64,000 nucleotides of DNA from Trichoplax sp. H2 (GCA_003344405.1 NOWV01000075.1:1-64000), one strand, 5' to 3'. Shown: positions 1 to 15,600, counted from the first letter of the stretch. Program-made: numbers and translations. Notes: generated by a model from the sequence alone, not told the origin.

Positions 1-6
1 GCTTAC

Positions 7-127
7 CTTCCAGCATAGTTTTTATTGTTGCCGACATTTTGGCTACTTTAATATCCACTTTGTGCTCGAAGCCATCGCTACTTCTTAAAATTATGATATC
101 CTTGGAATCGTTACCTTTATTGTCCAT
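7..127 (-). CDS. SKP1: SKP1-like protein, first coding exon (gene runs off the left edge)
   Basis: The ATG lies at 127-125 and the exon ends at 7 with a GTAAGC donor, leaving 40 full codons plus one base. The translation carries SSDGFEHKVD followed by KMSATIKTMLE. This matches the N-terminal BTB/POZ-like fold of SKP1, whose family has SSDG...F.VD and SVTIKTML. SKP1 is the adaptor that joins cullin-1 to F-box proteins in SCF ubiquitin ligases, in cytosol and nucleus. Elongin C was considered but fits the TIKTMLE segment less well. A CTTTACAG acceptor sits four bases before the ATG, so a 5' untranslated exon probably lies upstream (candidate at 1870-1944). Only the first quarter of the protein is present, so nothing can be said about the C-terminal F-box-binding helices. 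Confidence 0.8.
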
Positions 128-1869
128 GTTTGCTGTAAAGTTTTATTTTCATAGAATAGAATGTAAGTCAGTTGAAATGATTTTAACATAGCAATGGAAG
201 GATTAAGGGCATTTAATTTATCGTTATCTCTGTCATGCAAGTCTCCACGTGGTTACGTCGATCGATTAAAGTTACTCTAATTGAACCTACTATACAGATA
301 GTCTCGAACTGGGTGTTATTGCAATGGAATTTCAAAATAATTGACACAATTTACAACATATTACCTTTTTAACTACGAAATATTGAAAGAGTCAGACGCT
401 TGATACTGCACTAACTAACGTTTGATTGTCTGACTAGGCTTCAAATAAAAATGGATCAACATACGAAGCAGCACGGCACTGCAAACTCGCAACCGTTCCG
501 GTCCGATTGGGAAAATATCTTCAATGCGTAAAGGTATGCAGAAGTAGGACTCGCCAAAGTAACCTTCCAGTCAAAATGGATAACCAATCAATAACTAATT
601 ATAAGGCAATCACAGTACGACCTAACCTAACTAAGTCCATTCAATTATAACGATTCTACGTAATCTGTTTACAAAAAAGTAGAAAGCAACTACTGTCGTT
701 GGTTGTTGTTCAAAGAGTCGAATAGAAGCATGTTCAGCATTGAAATGGTCAACGTCATGCTTAGTAAGAATTTTAGACTACCTAAGAATACATAATTTGT
801 ATTGTATTTACGAAGTGATTTTCATAGCTCAACATTGAGTATGATTACCACTCCATTTTGAAATCATGGCAAAAATGCAGGATCCATTTGATGAGATTCC
901 ATCAAATATAGAGATGGAATAGACTAAGTTATTACAAGTGATGCCAATGTTATTTATTGTGGGAAGATTCCAATCATGCATTCCATGGCTGTAAACAATG
1001 TTCAGCGGTGAATTGAAACTACTGTATTTGATGGATTCAAATAGAAGATTCCTAGTGAGTGATATCAATGCATTGCCGTGTTCACTAGTTTATGGCGAAT
1101 ATAATTACATTAACAATTTGTTATCATTCTCCACTACCGTCCGACTTTCAATAAAGTCAAAGATTGCCAATCGCCCATGAAATTGAACAGTTCTGACAAG
1201 AAAAGGGCAAGTTGATGACTGATTGAGGGCGCTATTGTCAAGTTCCAATTCCACTCTAAACAGTCAACCCGTCCATGACAACATTGGATATCAATCCATT
1301 GAGAGTGGATGCGCCATGGGTACTCCTGTGGTCAAGATATGAAATGGGACTTGTATAACATGCAGTCGTTGCAAATTCTAGCCTAATAAACGGGCGTTGA
1401 AGGAGTAAAGTCTGGACGTGTCAAACGGTAGCAACTAGCTGATTTGCTGAAACAAACTAAGGCATAAAAATAGCACACTGTGTCTAGCCATCATTTCTAT
1501 TTGAAAGAGAATCTAGCGTCGTCGAGTAGGATAGTTTTGAAAGGTAGGTCAGTATGTTGTTTATGAAAAGCTTTGGCCTAATGGTGGTCGATCTATTCCT
1601 ACCGTAGGCGAGTAGTATCTCTATTCTATCGGTAGAAGCATGAATATCGCATTTGCTATTCCTGCCCGTGCAACATGATGATTGTTCAAGTATCCAAGTC
1701 CGTCAAAAATCGATCGTCTATCTCAGCCATTGACGACGATTGAGATGGACAAAATTAGGCTACAAACACACCAATTTGCTGCATCTTGACCATTATCATG
1801 ACTAGTTAGAGTCCATCTTATAAAATAGATTGTATTTGTGTGGAGAAAAGACTATCCTAGCCAGCTTAC
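128..1869. other. Non-coding stretch, probably the SKP1 leader intron
   Basis: I see no convincing coding exon on either strand. Short open frames of 60-79 codons at 829-1068 and 998-1180 overlap each other on opposite strands and have no recognisable content. The stretch is A+T rich without clear tandem repeats. If the 1870-1944 exon is real, this is a single intron of about 1.7 kb. Confidence 0.45.
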
Positions 1870-1944
1870 CTTGTAAAATTGCGGACAAAACTCTACCAAC
1901 CTCGACAAGATTTCCGTTGGCTTTCGGCGGTTTGGTTTTGTTTT
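1870..1944 (-). other. Possible 5' exon of the SKP1-like gene
   Basis: On the minus strand this segment ends in ACAAG|GTAAGC, a strong splice donor, and is preceded by CTTAG. Splicing it to the acceptor just upstream of the SKP1 ATG keeps an open frame (…VGRVLSAILQ then the ATG), although a stop lies just 5' of the possible acceptor. It could therefore be an untranslated leader exon, an N-terminal extension, or a chance match. It adjoins the TACAG array that begins near 1990, as expected for a promoter-proximal exon. Confidence 0.3.
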
Positions 1945-1989
1945 CTAAGCAAATTTTTCATCTCCAGGTGTAAGGATTTAATTAATCGA

Positions 1990-2195
1990 CCGTACTACAG
2001 TACTTTGCTGGGCGCGTCAATAGTACTGTAACCTAGTGTAGCACATTATGATACTGCACTTGTGTTTGAGGTACTATGCTGTACCGTAGACTGGAGTAGA
2101 GTACAGGATGGTACAGACTACAGTACTGTACAGTACAGAGTCTGCAAAAAGGATTGCTAGTACTGTACAGTACAGTACAGTACTACATACATTAG
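1990..2195. repeat. TACAG/GTAC palindromic array, block 1
   Basis: Repeated TACAG and CTGTA pentamers combine into GTAC-centred palindromes such as ACTGTACAGT. The densest part is 2108-2190. The block lies in the divergent gap between the SKP1-like gene (-) and PGGT1B (+). A 66-codon open frame here is a by-product of the repeat and has no protein-like composition. Confidence 0.85.
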
Positions 2196-2611
2196 GACTA
2201 GGACTGGACCAGATCGGACTGGGCCAGACCGAACTGGACGGTGCCGAGTCTACTGGTACCGTAGCAAAATTTGAAAATATCTCGACAGTTTTTATTCATA
2301 TACTGTAGGTCAATTGGATTTCTTTTACTTCTAGCATGGTTTTACCATGAAATCTTGAATGACTTCCTCAATAGACGGTCATGTTTATACTATGGATGTT
2401 GTATGGCTGTGCCATAGCAGTTAGAAATAAAATAGAGGGGTATCTCATCCCAGTTGAAACTTGGAAGAGAAAGGACTTTTCCCTCCTTAGACTCTTCCTT
2501 CCATCTCAATGTCTTCTTAGCATACTGTAGTCTAGTCAAGGTTTAGACTAGTCCAGATGTCCACACCGTCCAGACCTTGACAACGATGAAGATCTCCCTC
2601 CAACCGCAGCC

Positions 2612-2871
2612 TACAGTATATACTGTACAGTACGTACTGTCGACAAAAAGTACTGTACACTGTAAAGCAAAGCACTATTCAGTACTAATCTTGTGCACTC
2701 ATACAGTACAGTACAGTACAGTACAGTACAGTACAGTACTGTACAGTACACAGGATTAGTACTGGATACTGTACAGCAGTACTTTACAGTGTACAGTGTA
2801 CAGTGTACAGTACTTTACATCGCCTTGTGATGTTAACAGCCTCTTTCTCTTCAGTCCTTTCATGGAGTTCA
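2612..2871. repeat. TACAG/GTAC palindromic array, block 2 (left copy of a rearranged duplication)
   Basis: The block contains a run of TACAG units at 2702-2750 with GTAC palindromes on both sides. Segment 2751-2871 is repeated almost exactly at 3520-3640, a constant offset of 769 bases. Segment about 2621-2712 is the reverse complement of about 3402-3490. The block stops at the assembly gap. Confidence 0.85.
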
Positions 2872-2891
2872 NNNNNNNNNNNNNNNNNNNN
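2872..2891. other. Assembly gap of 20 N
   Basis: Twenty unresolved bases. Near-identical sequence ends exactly at the left edge of the gap and recurs at 3520-3640, so the gap length and local order may be an assembly estimate. Confidence 1.
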
Positions 2892-3371
2892 CTGAATACA
2901 TGCTAGTTACTAGCTCTAATCCGTTATGTTAATACTCAATGTTTGTAGACAATTGGTAGTAGATGTAATCCTGCAGTATCTTAGATAGCGTGCCGTCACT
3001 ATAGAACTAATATGGTCGTCAGAGTAATTAGGTAAATGATATTGTATAATGGATACAGCAATGTATCATCAATTGCATACGTAGTACCTTCCGTCATTGA
3101 ATTTCAAAATTGTTAGCCTGCAAATTACTTATTTAGCAACACCATAAATTTGGACTGTTTATTCAAGTAAAAGCATATCCAAATACAAGTATTCAAGCAC
3201 AAAGCCTGTCTGATTCATAAGAACCTTTACTGAACTATGTTGAAGTTGATTTGCTACTGTATAAAAACTCTAGCACGGTGCACAGATACTATCAAATATT
3301 ACAGTAAAAGCGAGGTTATACAAGTACTGTATAATCAACAAAAAATGAGTTAATACTGATTTTTTCACTGC

Positions 3372-3715
3372 ATGCTGCTGTACAGTGTACAGTACTGTAC
3401 TGTACTGTATGAGTACACAGGATTAGTACTGAATAGTGCTTTGCTTTACAGTGTACAGTACTTTTTGTCGACAGTACGTACTGTACACTGTACAGTACAG
3501 TACAGTACAGTACAGTACACAGGATTAGTACTGGATACTGTAGAGCAGTACTTTACAGTGTACAGTGTACAGTGTACAGTACTTTACATCGCCTTGTGAT
3601 GTTAACAGCCTCTTTCTCTTCAGTCCTTTCATGGAGTTCAGTATAGTATGACTAGTGTTGTCTACAGTATGAGTAGTAGACTACCGCACAGTACTGTACT
3701 GAAAATACATTTGGA
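3372..3715. repeat. TACAG/GTAC palindromic array, block 3 (right copy)
   Basis: This block holds the same components as 2612-2871, but the first segment is inverted and the second is direct. It ends about 50 bases before the PGGT1B start codon, so it covers that gene's probable promoter. The 75-codon open frame at 3372-3599 is repeat-derived. Confidence 0.85.
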
Positions 3716-3765
3716 GCAAAAGCGCAGCTGCAAGCAGTCCTGGAAACGTCGCAAATTTCAAGCCC

Positions 3766-6453
<2,688 letters not shown>

Positions 6454-6884
6454 AGATTGCAAATTTCATGGCCAGATTTTAAAATGAGACATTCAAGATT
6501 GTACATAACACTGGCGCACGTTACTGATAATTTATGTATTCTTTTATTGTTCGGATTAACTGTTGGTTTGTTTTCAGAAAAAAGAACTTATCTTACAGGA
6601 AGATTTCACAGTAGTAGCAGTAACTATGACAGCCAACACAAATTAGAATGTAAGCTATGTTAAAATAATCTGTAGCAATAGACAATTTCAATTAAGTTAC
6701 TGTACGTATGTAATATGCAATCCCTATAAATACAGTAGATGAATTTAATTATTTACAAGCACCTCGTCTTACTACTTAATTAAGTGAGAGTTAGTACAAT
6801 GACCAATTGTTATTCACTACAACTACCTGAAAGGCAAAGTTGTAACGCTACTAAGATATAAAACTAGTGTATAAGAATTTGATT

Positions 6885-9800
6885 TTAATTAAAGTGTCCG
6901 TCGGTAAAACTCGTTTCTTCAAGGCCTCCAGAGTGATTCCTCATTGTCTAGAAAATTTTTACGTTTGCACATCAAATTTCCATGAAAATGTGATAATAGG
7001 GCAATAGCCATTCTAAAACATGCTGTACATGTAGACATATATGCTCTTACCTTTCGAATAAATGATTTATCGACAGCTAAAGAATGATTCATAAGCTGCA
7101 TTCTTTCATCAAGATTGATACATTTTGCCATATTGTCTTCTAAATCTTTCAACATTGATACACTTGTTCCCAAGTCTTGAGGAGTATCATGGAAGGAGAT
7201 CATACCATCTTGCTGATTAATCGTCGCAAAAATATCTTTTTCCTCTATCTATGAAAATGAGTTTATGATGTAGTTATTAACCAGCACAAATAAAACATAA
7301 AAATTTAGCAATTTACCATTCGTAGTAGACGAAGTTCAGCCTCATTTGCGTTTGCCAAATGAACCCGATCGGCCATATCCGCCGGAGATAAGGTCAGGAA
7401 TGTCTATTAGAAAATGAATACTGTACATCAGATAGCATTCGATTGAAACCTGCATTTTTAAACAGGCTACAGCTACCTTTGTTAGTCGTAAAATATTTCT
7501 TCTAGTCAAAGATTGAATACATTGCTTTGCAAGACCATAATTGGAATCCTAATGAGAAATAATTAATGGCTATAATACTGCAACTGGTATCCAAGTGTTT
7601 GAATAAGAATTAACCCTCATTGCCAGTGTTTTCGATTAAACTTACCTCTATCATGGTTTCTCTGTTTTTATTGAGCGACTCTAACACCTTTGGTGCATCG
7701 TTCTTTGCATATGCATTGGCAAAATCATGGTAAGATTTAAACATTGCCTAAGATAGCACATATACCGTAGCAGATCTCAGTAAGCCAATTCAAAAATTAT
7801 CAGTAACCGAAATGGTGATCTTCTCATAACAACCATGACTCCTACCTTAAAATTATTGTTAACTAAATGTGAAGTATAAGAAGGCAATGGCACATACTTT
7901 CCACGGACGAGCAAACTTATTAAAATATATTTTTTATACGCTTCAATCATGATACGGCTTAATACATGACAAGGGGTGGTAGTTACCTATTTGTTCGAGT
8001 AAAAGTTGATAAAGTTTGACAAATAACTTAATGTTGACTAATTAAATGACATTTTCCATTAGTACTAACCACTTCAAAATAGAATAGGGCGAGTTCCCAC
8101 TTTTTGATAGCCGCATATACCATGCCCCCGTAATAAAAGTATAGTAAAAATCGTTCTGTATCTACAAAAGGGTCCTAAGATAGGACAACAGAATTAATTA
8201 TTAGACGTTGATACGTTTGTTCGACAGGAAATTTAAGATTCAAGGAATGTTCAACTTTACCAAGCTGGACAGTAAACTTGTAATATCAACGTCTAGAAAT
8301 GGCACAACAGGCTTTAAACACTTCGCCGCAAGGCACAACTGCAAGATGAATAAAATTGGCATCGGTGATTTAATTTAATGTCATTTTTGTCGTCGCATCG
8401 TTGTAATTTAATTTGATAAAGTCTTACGTGAAGCTTTACGCTGTTAATTATAATAAGAAGCTCGGCTTCAGTTACCTTTGCTAGATCACAATGAATTGGT
8501 GTCAGTTCATCAGGGGAATTCTGTATTTTGCGAATGAATGCTATTAAGGGTAAAATACCTCGAATGGCCTATATAGATCGATATAACAAGATAGGCGACT
8601 ATTATAAAACTGGCTGATTAATAGCAGTCTCCAATGCTAAGGTTCATGATCAATAACTGTAACATACTTGTCCCCTTTCGATCAGCTTATCCACCATTCG
8701 TCCTATAAATTGAGTAACTATTCAACAAATACAGGCAAGGTAAATAAAAAGTCCATTTTAAGAGTAATACATATTACGTAGCAGCTAGCGTGTAATCATT
8801 ATTTAATCTTATTATAATAAGATATACACACATATCATTCAAAGTGAAAGAGATACGACTAAATATTAATCATTATTTCGTACACTATACAATTACATCT
8901 TTCTATATATCGAGAGAGGGAAAGATCGTCTTCAAGAGGTTTATAACAGTTTGAATAAAAATGTCAATATTACTCTAATTACCTAGCAATATGTCACAAT
9001 AAGGAAGTTGTTCTTTACAACAGTGCGTTAAGAAATTCTTCCCTTGAACAAATAAAGAGTCCCAATTCATGGAGGCAGTATTTTTCATTAATTTGATATG
9101 CCTGTAACACATGTGTAATCAGTATCTTGTAGTTTGATAATATCCATCAAATGAAGCTAGCATGTACTAGGCAATCAATATTATTGCTATCATTTAAAAT
9201 GGAGATACTATTGCAAGTACTGTGTAGGTATTGAATTAAATTAAGGATGCCTTTCCAATCTTATCAAGGATGATATTACTGTTTCAAGACAAAAATAGAC
9301 ACAACATAAGCAGTAGATTATCTGACTGATGAAGGATAAGTCAATCTTGTACAGAGAAGGTAGCCGTTGTGGTTTTGAAGGTACAACAAATAGACGATTA
9401 ATTAGCCTCCAGTGATATTCTAAAGTTGTTTAATACTGTAATTATGCTATCATCAAGGGTGAGGATGGATTGGCTACGTCTCATACGAGTCCTTCGGGAT
9501 CGTCATGTTTTAGTATATCCATCCAGTACAGTAGAATATCGCAATAGAGTCGATAATGGCGTTATTAGTCATCATGGTCATCCGTTCCATGCTGCTCTTT
9601 CAATCCACTAGAGCTTGTTAATTTCCATTTTTTACAATGCAATTTGCAGTCCATTGGCAAGGTGCTTACGGCTCTATGATGGGGCGAAATTGTGCATAGC
9701 AGGGAAAATTTTCTATATTGAATGGCTTCAACATCATCCTTTTACTTTCTATGCAGCTCTTTCGATCCACTAGAGCTTGTTCATTGATATTTATTTTTTA

Positions 9801-10407
9801 ACAATCCAATCTGCAGTCTATTGGCAAGGTGGTTACGACTCTATGATAGGCGAAATGGTGTATAGCAGGGAGAATAGAAGCTGAGTAGAAAGGGAAAATT
9901 TTCAATATTGAATGGCTTCAGCATCCTTTTCCTTTCCATGTAGCTGTTTCAATCCACTCGAGGGTGTTTATTGATATTTATTTTTTTACATTCCAATCTG
10001 CAGTCTATTGGCAAGGTGGTTACGACTCTATCATGGGCGAAATGGTGTATAGCAGGGGAAAATAGAAGCTGAGTAGAAAGGAAAATTTCCAATATTGAAT
10101 GGCTTCAGTATCATCCTTTTCCTTTCTACTAGTCAACGCGAACATGTTGGATAGAATAGCTCAAGGCACCGCTATGACAGTGTACTGTAAAGTTGCGAGT
10201 TGTCTATATCTATACGTACAATAGGTAAAAGTATCCATAACTGTGGCGTGAAACGTCCAAGTCTGCAAGGAGAGCATCCAAGTTGAAGTGGTCTTCTGTT
10301 AAAGTTGGCTTAGCAATTTGTAATTTCTCTTTCAGAGCGCCGAAATTGCCACTTTCTGATAGCTCTCGAATATCGCTGGAAATGTTGGACAAGTTGTTGG
10401 TGGCCAT
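6885..10407 (-). CDS. COPS3: COP9 signalosome complex subunit 3
   Basis: Twelve exons in transcript order: 10407-10220, 9101-8983, 8702-8668, 8568-8476, 8338-8261, 8174-8070, 7986-7846, 7747-7646, 7548-7477, 7403-7317, 7248-7051, 6947-6885. They join in frame to 426 residues (human 423). CSN3 is a PCI-domain scaffold of the COP9 signalosome, which removes NEDD8 from cullins; it is thus functionally linked to the SCF adaptor at the left edge. Diagnostic blocks are YYGGMVYAAIKKWELAL, SRIMIEAYKKYILISLL, LTLSPADMADRV and, near the C-terminus, DIFATINQQDGMISFHD with AKCINLDERM. The start is the ATG at 10407; an in-frame upstream start at 10440 is possible but would begin within the array edge. Intron 1 (1.1 kb) holds a tandem repeat. 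The 5' end is divergent from OGDH. Confidence 0.95.
9591..10130. repeat. Three tandem units of 162-190 bp in COPS3 intron 1
   Basis: Units start near 9591, 9753 and 9940. Shared anchors are a CAATCCACT.GAG segment, CTATTGGCAAGGTGGTTACG, CATAGCAGGG-like text and ATTGAATGGCTTCA. Units 2 and 3 also share GAAGCTGAGTAGAAAGG. Unit 1 lacks that insert, which accounts for its shorter length. No coding potential is seen. Confidence 0.9.
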
Positions 10408-10449
10408 TTTCACCTTTGAATGTTGATAGCCGCCAGTCAATTTCCACTA

Positions 10450-11050
10450 GTATCCACAGTATCAACAGTATCACTGTACAGTGTACAGTACTGTAGGAGA
10501 AAGGAGATGGAATGACTGTCCAATGCGGGGATTTCTCACACTCTACCTACTCAATCAGTAGGCTACAGCCATACTGTACAGTGTTGAGTACGGGTAGGAT
10601 CCAACACTGACTGGGTATTGCTTCGTCGACTTGAGATTGTAGCCAACGACGGCACTGCACCAGTATCACATTGGTACAATACGCTACAGTGTACAATGTA
10701 CAGTACATACGATGTGTACTGTGGCGTAGTACTGTAGTTTTGACTGGCTGCCTTGCCGTCTTCCTCTGGAGGTTTTGATTGAAGGCTGACAGGACTAAAA
10801 ATCCCCAATTTTCAAAGTACTATTTATACAACGGTATGCAATCGTGTGTAAGAACCATAAGGCCAGCGAGTATGTGTGTTGCCGTCTTAACACAGTACAG
10901 AGGTCTTGACCGGTCTTCCTATCGAGGCATTTGCACTCCTGATAGTACTAAAAATTCCCTTTCTTGGACGTGGAGTGTACAGTGTACAGTCCCACTCTTT
11001 GCATTGTACTGTACTGCATACAGTGTACAGTACACTGTACTGCACAGTGA
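10450..11050. repeat. TACAG/GTAC palindromic array, block 4
   Basis: Clusters occur at 10468-10497, 10572-10590, 10675-10735 and 10975-11050, with unique sequence between them. Typical units are CTGTACAGTGTACAGTACTG and the reverse. The block starts about 40 bases upstream of the COPS3 ATG, in the divergent gap shared with OGDH. Open frames of 81 and 92 codons here overlap on opposite strands and are repeat by-products. Confidence 0.85.
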
Positions 11051-11309
11051 CTGCTGACCGGTAAAAATCACAGAGTTGAGAAAAAAACTCTACAGTATGG
11101 TACTGGACTGGACGATTTGTTTAGTTTCTTTTTCAGATTCAGAAAAAGGTAAAAAATAGGACTGAAACCAACATAAAATTACTATACTTTATTCCATTAT
11201 GTAGCGACTATCCATGCAAGAACAGTCGAAACACATAGTAATCATTACTATGGACTTTGCCATCCAAAAGTTGGAAACGAAAATGAACACATTCAGTCAA
11301 ATGACACCG

Positions 11310-12170
11310 ATACTATACTGTACACTGTACGGTACTGTACTGTTCAGGTTCGGTGGTAGTCCTTGACAGTTACCAGTACTGTACTCAGTGTTTTATTCTT
11401 GGACGGACAGACATTATGGACCAAGCACCTGGTTATGATAGTACTGTACTTTTAGGAGGGAGACGATCGATTTTCAGTGGACTGATTTTTCTGAATAAAG
11501 TAATACTGTATTACGTTGAATCTTGTTATTTATGACTAAGTTCTGCTTGGAAACAGTTGTATAAGATCGTCGATGTTAATGAAATGAGTAATAGTGATTT
11601 CGAAAATACTGTAGATACGGAAGATCCATACTAAGTAAGCATTCTTCAAATATTGACGACCTCATTTGGTAAGAATAGTCCGTCTGTCTGAGGTGGTGAT
11701 GGCATGTACTGGACTTTCTGAATGGACCTTTACTACAGTAAGGGTTAATACAGAACACGACAATTGGATACAGACAAGACTTCTGCAAACTGTAGCCTAG
11801 CTTAGTCTAGCCTAGGCCTAGCAGGGTTGGACTAGACATAGTACACTGTACAGTTTGTATTGGCATAGACTACTAGAAGAAAACGAAGGCTTTCACCACA
11901 GTAGTCCATGACAGTAGACGCTTTCAGATATCTAGACTCAAAATCGTTAGCCGCGGGTGACATTGATTCTGCTAGCATATGGGTCCCCACGATCAAGTAC
12001 CGGATCGTGCATGCCCAATCAGTGTCGCAATCATGACTAAAAATTCTTACTGTGCACTCGTGTACAGCGGACAGTATGTGTCCAGTATGGGTAGCATCCG
12101 GCGGCAGTACCGTCCATCCACGTTCTCCTACTGTACAGTGTACAGTGTACAGTGCACAGTACGTTACGCA
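11310..12170. repeat. Sparser TACAG/GTAC palindromes upstream of OGDH
   Basis: Isolated clusters occur at 11315-11345, 11373-11384, 11838-11850 and 12125-12165, the last being three consecutive GTACAGT units. The rest of 11050-12693 shows no exon that I can support. Some of it is presumably OGDH promoter and leader. Confidence 0.7.
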
Positions 12171-12693
12171 TCGCTAGGATGAAACACATCCCTTATCCGC
12201 GACACGCACATCTTACTTGGCAATTGCTCTTCGCTTATGGCCACCGTTTACTGCAGCTGTCCAAATTGAAAATCAATTTTGAAACGCAAATTGATGCTCT
12301 TTATTGCTTAATATCATTCTATTACCTTGCAGTAAGTTGACAAGCTTGTCTCGATATCACTTACTAGTATAAAATCGATAGTTTAGTACGCTTGAATGCT
12401 GTCGGCCGACGCGTGGCGTTCCCTTTTGAACGATGATACACTTCCATACCAACAAGTGATTGATTAGTCAACATGTCTAGTTGGATTATTATTTTTACAT
12501 TCTAGTAGGCATAAGCAATCGGTAGATTCTTCTACATTAATACTGAATTATTTTTTGGGGGACTAACCATGTGTTGTATTAACTATTGATGAAATACTTT
12601 CAGCTTGTCAAGAATTCGAATTTCCTGTCTGGGGATAGTGTTTGTTTAGTAATTGATTGAGTTTCATTGATCAACGATACACTGTCGAATATT

Positions 12694-15600
12694 ATGTATC
12701 GTGCCAGTCAAGTTCTGAATCGGCTCCGTCTACTCTCGGTTGCCAGCCTTAATGGCAGATTGAAAAGTACTATACCTCCACCTGGTGCAAAATCCCTATC
12801 GTCTCCTCTTGCTAAAGATTCATTCTTAAATGGCAGCAACGCCGTATTTATCGATAGCTTGTACGATCAATGGAGGGCTGACGAAGAATCGGTTGATCCG
12901 GTGAGTCAATACAATGTGCTAACATGCCGTAGAGTACTTCATTTCCTACGATAATGCCATTCAAAACAGATACATTATAATGAAGGGTTGATTATCCTAA
13001 TACACCTCTTCTATTTTGCGATCAATGCTATAGTATGGATTGATCACTAAAACTGCAGTTGTCGTCATAGATTAGCAATACGCTATTACGATTTTCAGTC
13101 CTTCAACGCAATAATGGATTTGTTCGGCCCAGACACAATCACAATCTTTTCTTCCTAGATGCTGTATTGTCAATTACTCATCATGATTTGGACTAGACTA
13201 CAATTATCCATATACCACACAATCATAATCCTTCTTCCTAGATGCTTTATTGTCAATTACTCATCATGATTTAGAGTAGGCTACAATTATCCATATACCG
13301 CACAGTCATTTATTATTAAAATTTACGAGAAGACCCATATCGCAGACGCTGCCATGATATAAAAATTCCATACAATAGAGCTGGATTGCAACTGCAGCAT
13401 TTCAGCTTTTTCATGTCCTAAGGATAGATCATAGATGGCCGGCACAAGCTCGCTTTAGCTGTACAATGCGCCCATCACAATATTTGTAATGAAGCCTGCC
13501 ATTATTTCAACGTATCACACTGTAATCGTTGAAAAAATACAACTTACGCTGCTTTAACGGATTCTAATATAGTTCATTTTTAGACTTAGAACTTGTTTAC
13601 CAGACTAAATTTGCTATCAAGGTCGCAATGAAAGATTAGATCAGTAATGATTGCGTCATCTCGACAACTTAATGTTACAGTATAGCACAATTTCCTTCTA
13701 TAATGCTACAGAGAAAGTCAGATACAAAGTTCAAATGGCCCCCAAGAGGTTTTAGTCTTAATAAGATATCTTTCCAATATTTCAACTCGACATTAACCTG
13801 TAATACGTGGAAATATTCAAAATAGCTCCTAAAATTGCAACTTTTCCAATCAACTACGACAGTTGATCCAGTACTGTTTGATTCAACTATAAAAATTATC
13901 GATACTACCTACATAGGATGTTATTGAATTAGCACGCGTATTTTATAAAAAAAATTGATTTTCTGGATATTCTAATTCATGTTTCTAGTCATGGCGAAAA
14001 TATTTCTCAGAATCCTCGTACGGAATCGATAGCACTGTAACCGGAACCGCTGAACAGTTAAGCGTCAACGAAACCGTTACTGACCATTTAAAAGTTCAAA
14101 GTTTAATCCGTTGCTATCAGGTAAGACCTAAATTGCTAGGGTAAAAGATATTTCTGTCAGAATGCCTACTATACCATCAAATTGAATTTAAAACCTTAAG
14201 AGTAAGAGTTATAATACACTTTAGCCCAGTGGCCATTTCGATAGTGGTCTAGCTGACATTCTAACGCGTACTTTTACCCTCTTAGCATTTAGGCCATCAT
14301 ATTGCTGCCTTGGATCCTTTGAATCTTTACAATGCCGATCTTGATCCATCTATTCCATTAGAGCTAAAGCTGCCTACCTATATTAGTAGTATGTATTGAA
14401 TACCTGGTCTATAGGAAATTTCTACAATTATTAATTTATTGCTAGTTGTAAAACAACTTTTAATTAGCTTGCCTTAAAAATAATTTAATAAGTTACCCTA
14501 ATAACCATACATAGCTTAATTAATGGTACTGTAACAGTAATGAAATACGTAGAAACTATTTACTCAACAATTAATGAATTATTGTCATGACTTATTTGAA
14601 GGTGAGGAAGACCTGCAGCGCTACTTTACATTACCGAAAACGACACAGATAGGTGGCGATGTAAAAACACTCAAGTTGCAGGAAATATATGATCGTCTAA
14701 GGGTAACCTTTTTGCTGTTTGGCTTGTCGGTACTATCTTAATGTTGATTTGACCTTGGAATTGAACGTTAAATAATTAATTATATGACAATATAGAGAAT
14801 TTATTGTGGTAGTATTGGCGTTGAATATATGCACATTACCGATCCTAAAACTTTCGAATGGATTCGTGATAAATTTGAAACACCTGGAATTACCGATTTA
14901 TCACAAGAAGATAAACTTAAAGTTCTCAGGAGATTATTAAAATCAGTCGGGTTGGTATCATACCAATTAAGTTATAAATTATTTTTGTGCGCAAAGCAAA
15001 TCAATGTCTTTGCAATTTTTTTACGAGCTTAATAAGTGTCATAATTTTATGTATATTAGGTTTGAGAATTTCCTAAATCAAAAATGGTCAACGGAGAAAC
15101 GATTTGGTTCGGAAGGTTGTGAGGTACTGTTACAACTATATTTAAGATTATTATCAAAGTGTTAGACTGTACAATATCGGAGTCTGCTGTTAACTTGATA
15201 GAAATAAATTGTTGGAGGTGTTGACTTAGATTTTACGCTATCGTTGATTTGTATGACCCAATATCTTAAACGACGTCATTGATAAGAATATCGTAATTAT
15301 TGTGCTTATACGGCATTAAAACTATAGGTAATAGCTCCTGCCTTGCAAGAAATTGTTGATCGATCAGCCCAGCTAGGTGTTGATAATTTTATTGTAGGGA
15401 TGTCTCATAGGTAAGTTTGTTCAATATTTATAATCGAATGAAATGCTAGCTTGTTATCAGATACTTAAATACATGTGATGTAACAAAGCTATTGCTGTTA
15501 GATTGTATTAATGAAACTGAAAGATACACTAACTGTAGTAAATAGTTATTATGGCAATTGCGATAAAAAGTGACCTAAGTCTCGGTTAATGTTACAGAGG

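Noticed and set aside
2108-3599. Open frames of 60-75 codons inside the TACAG arrays (also 10563-11057, 23533-23802, 35466-35891)
   Set aside because: The translations are strings of Y, S, T, V, C and Q that follow the repeat, overlap on both strands and have no splice or family support.
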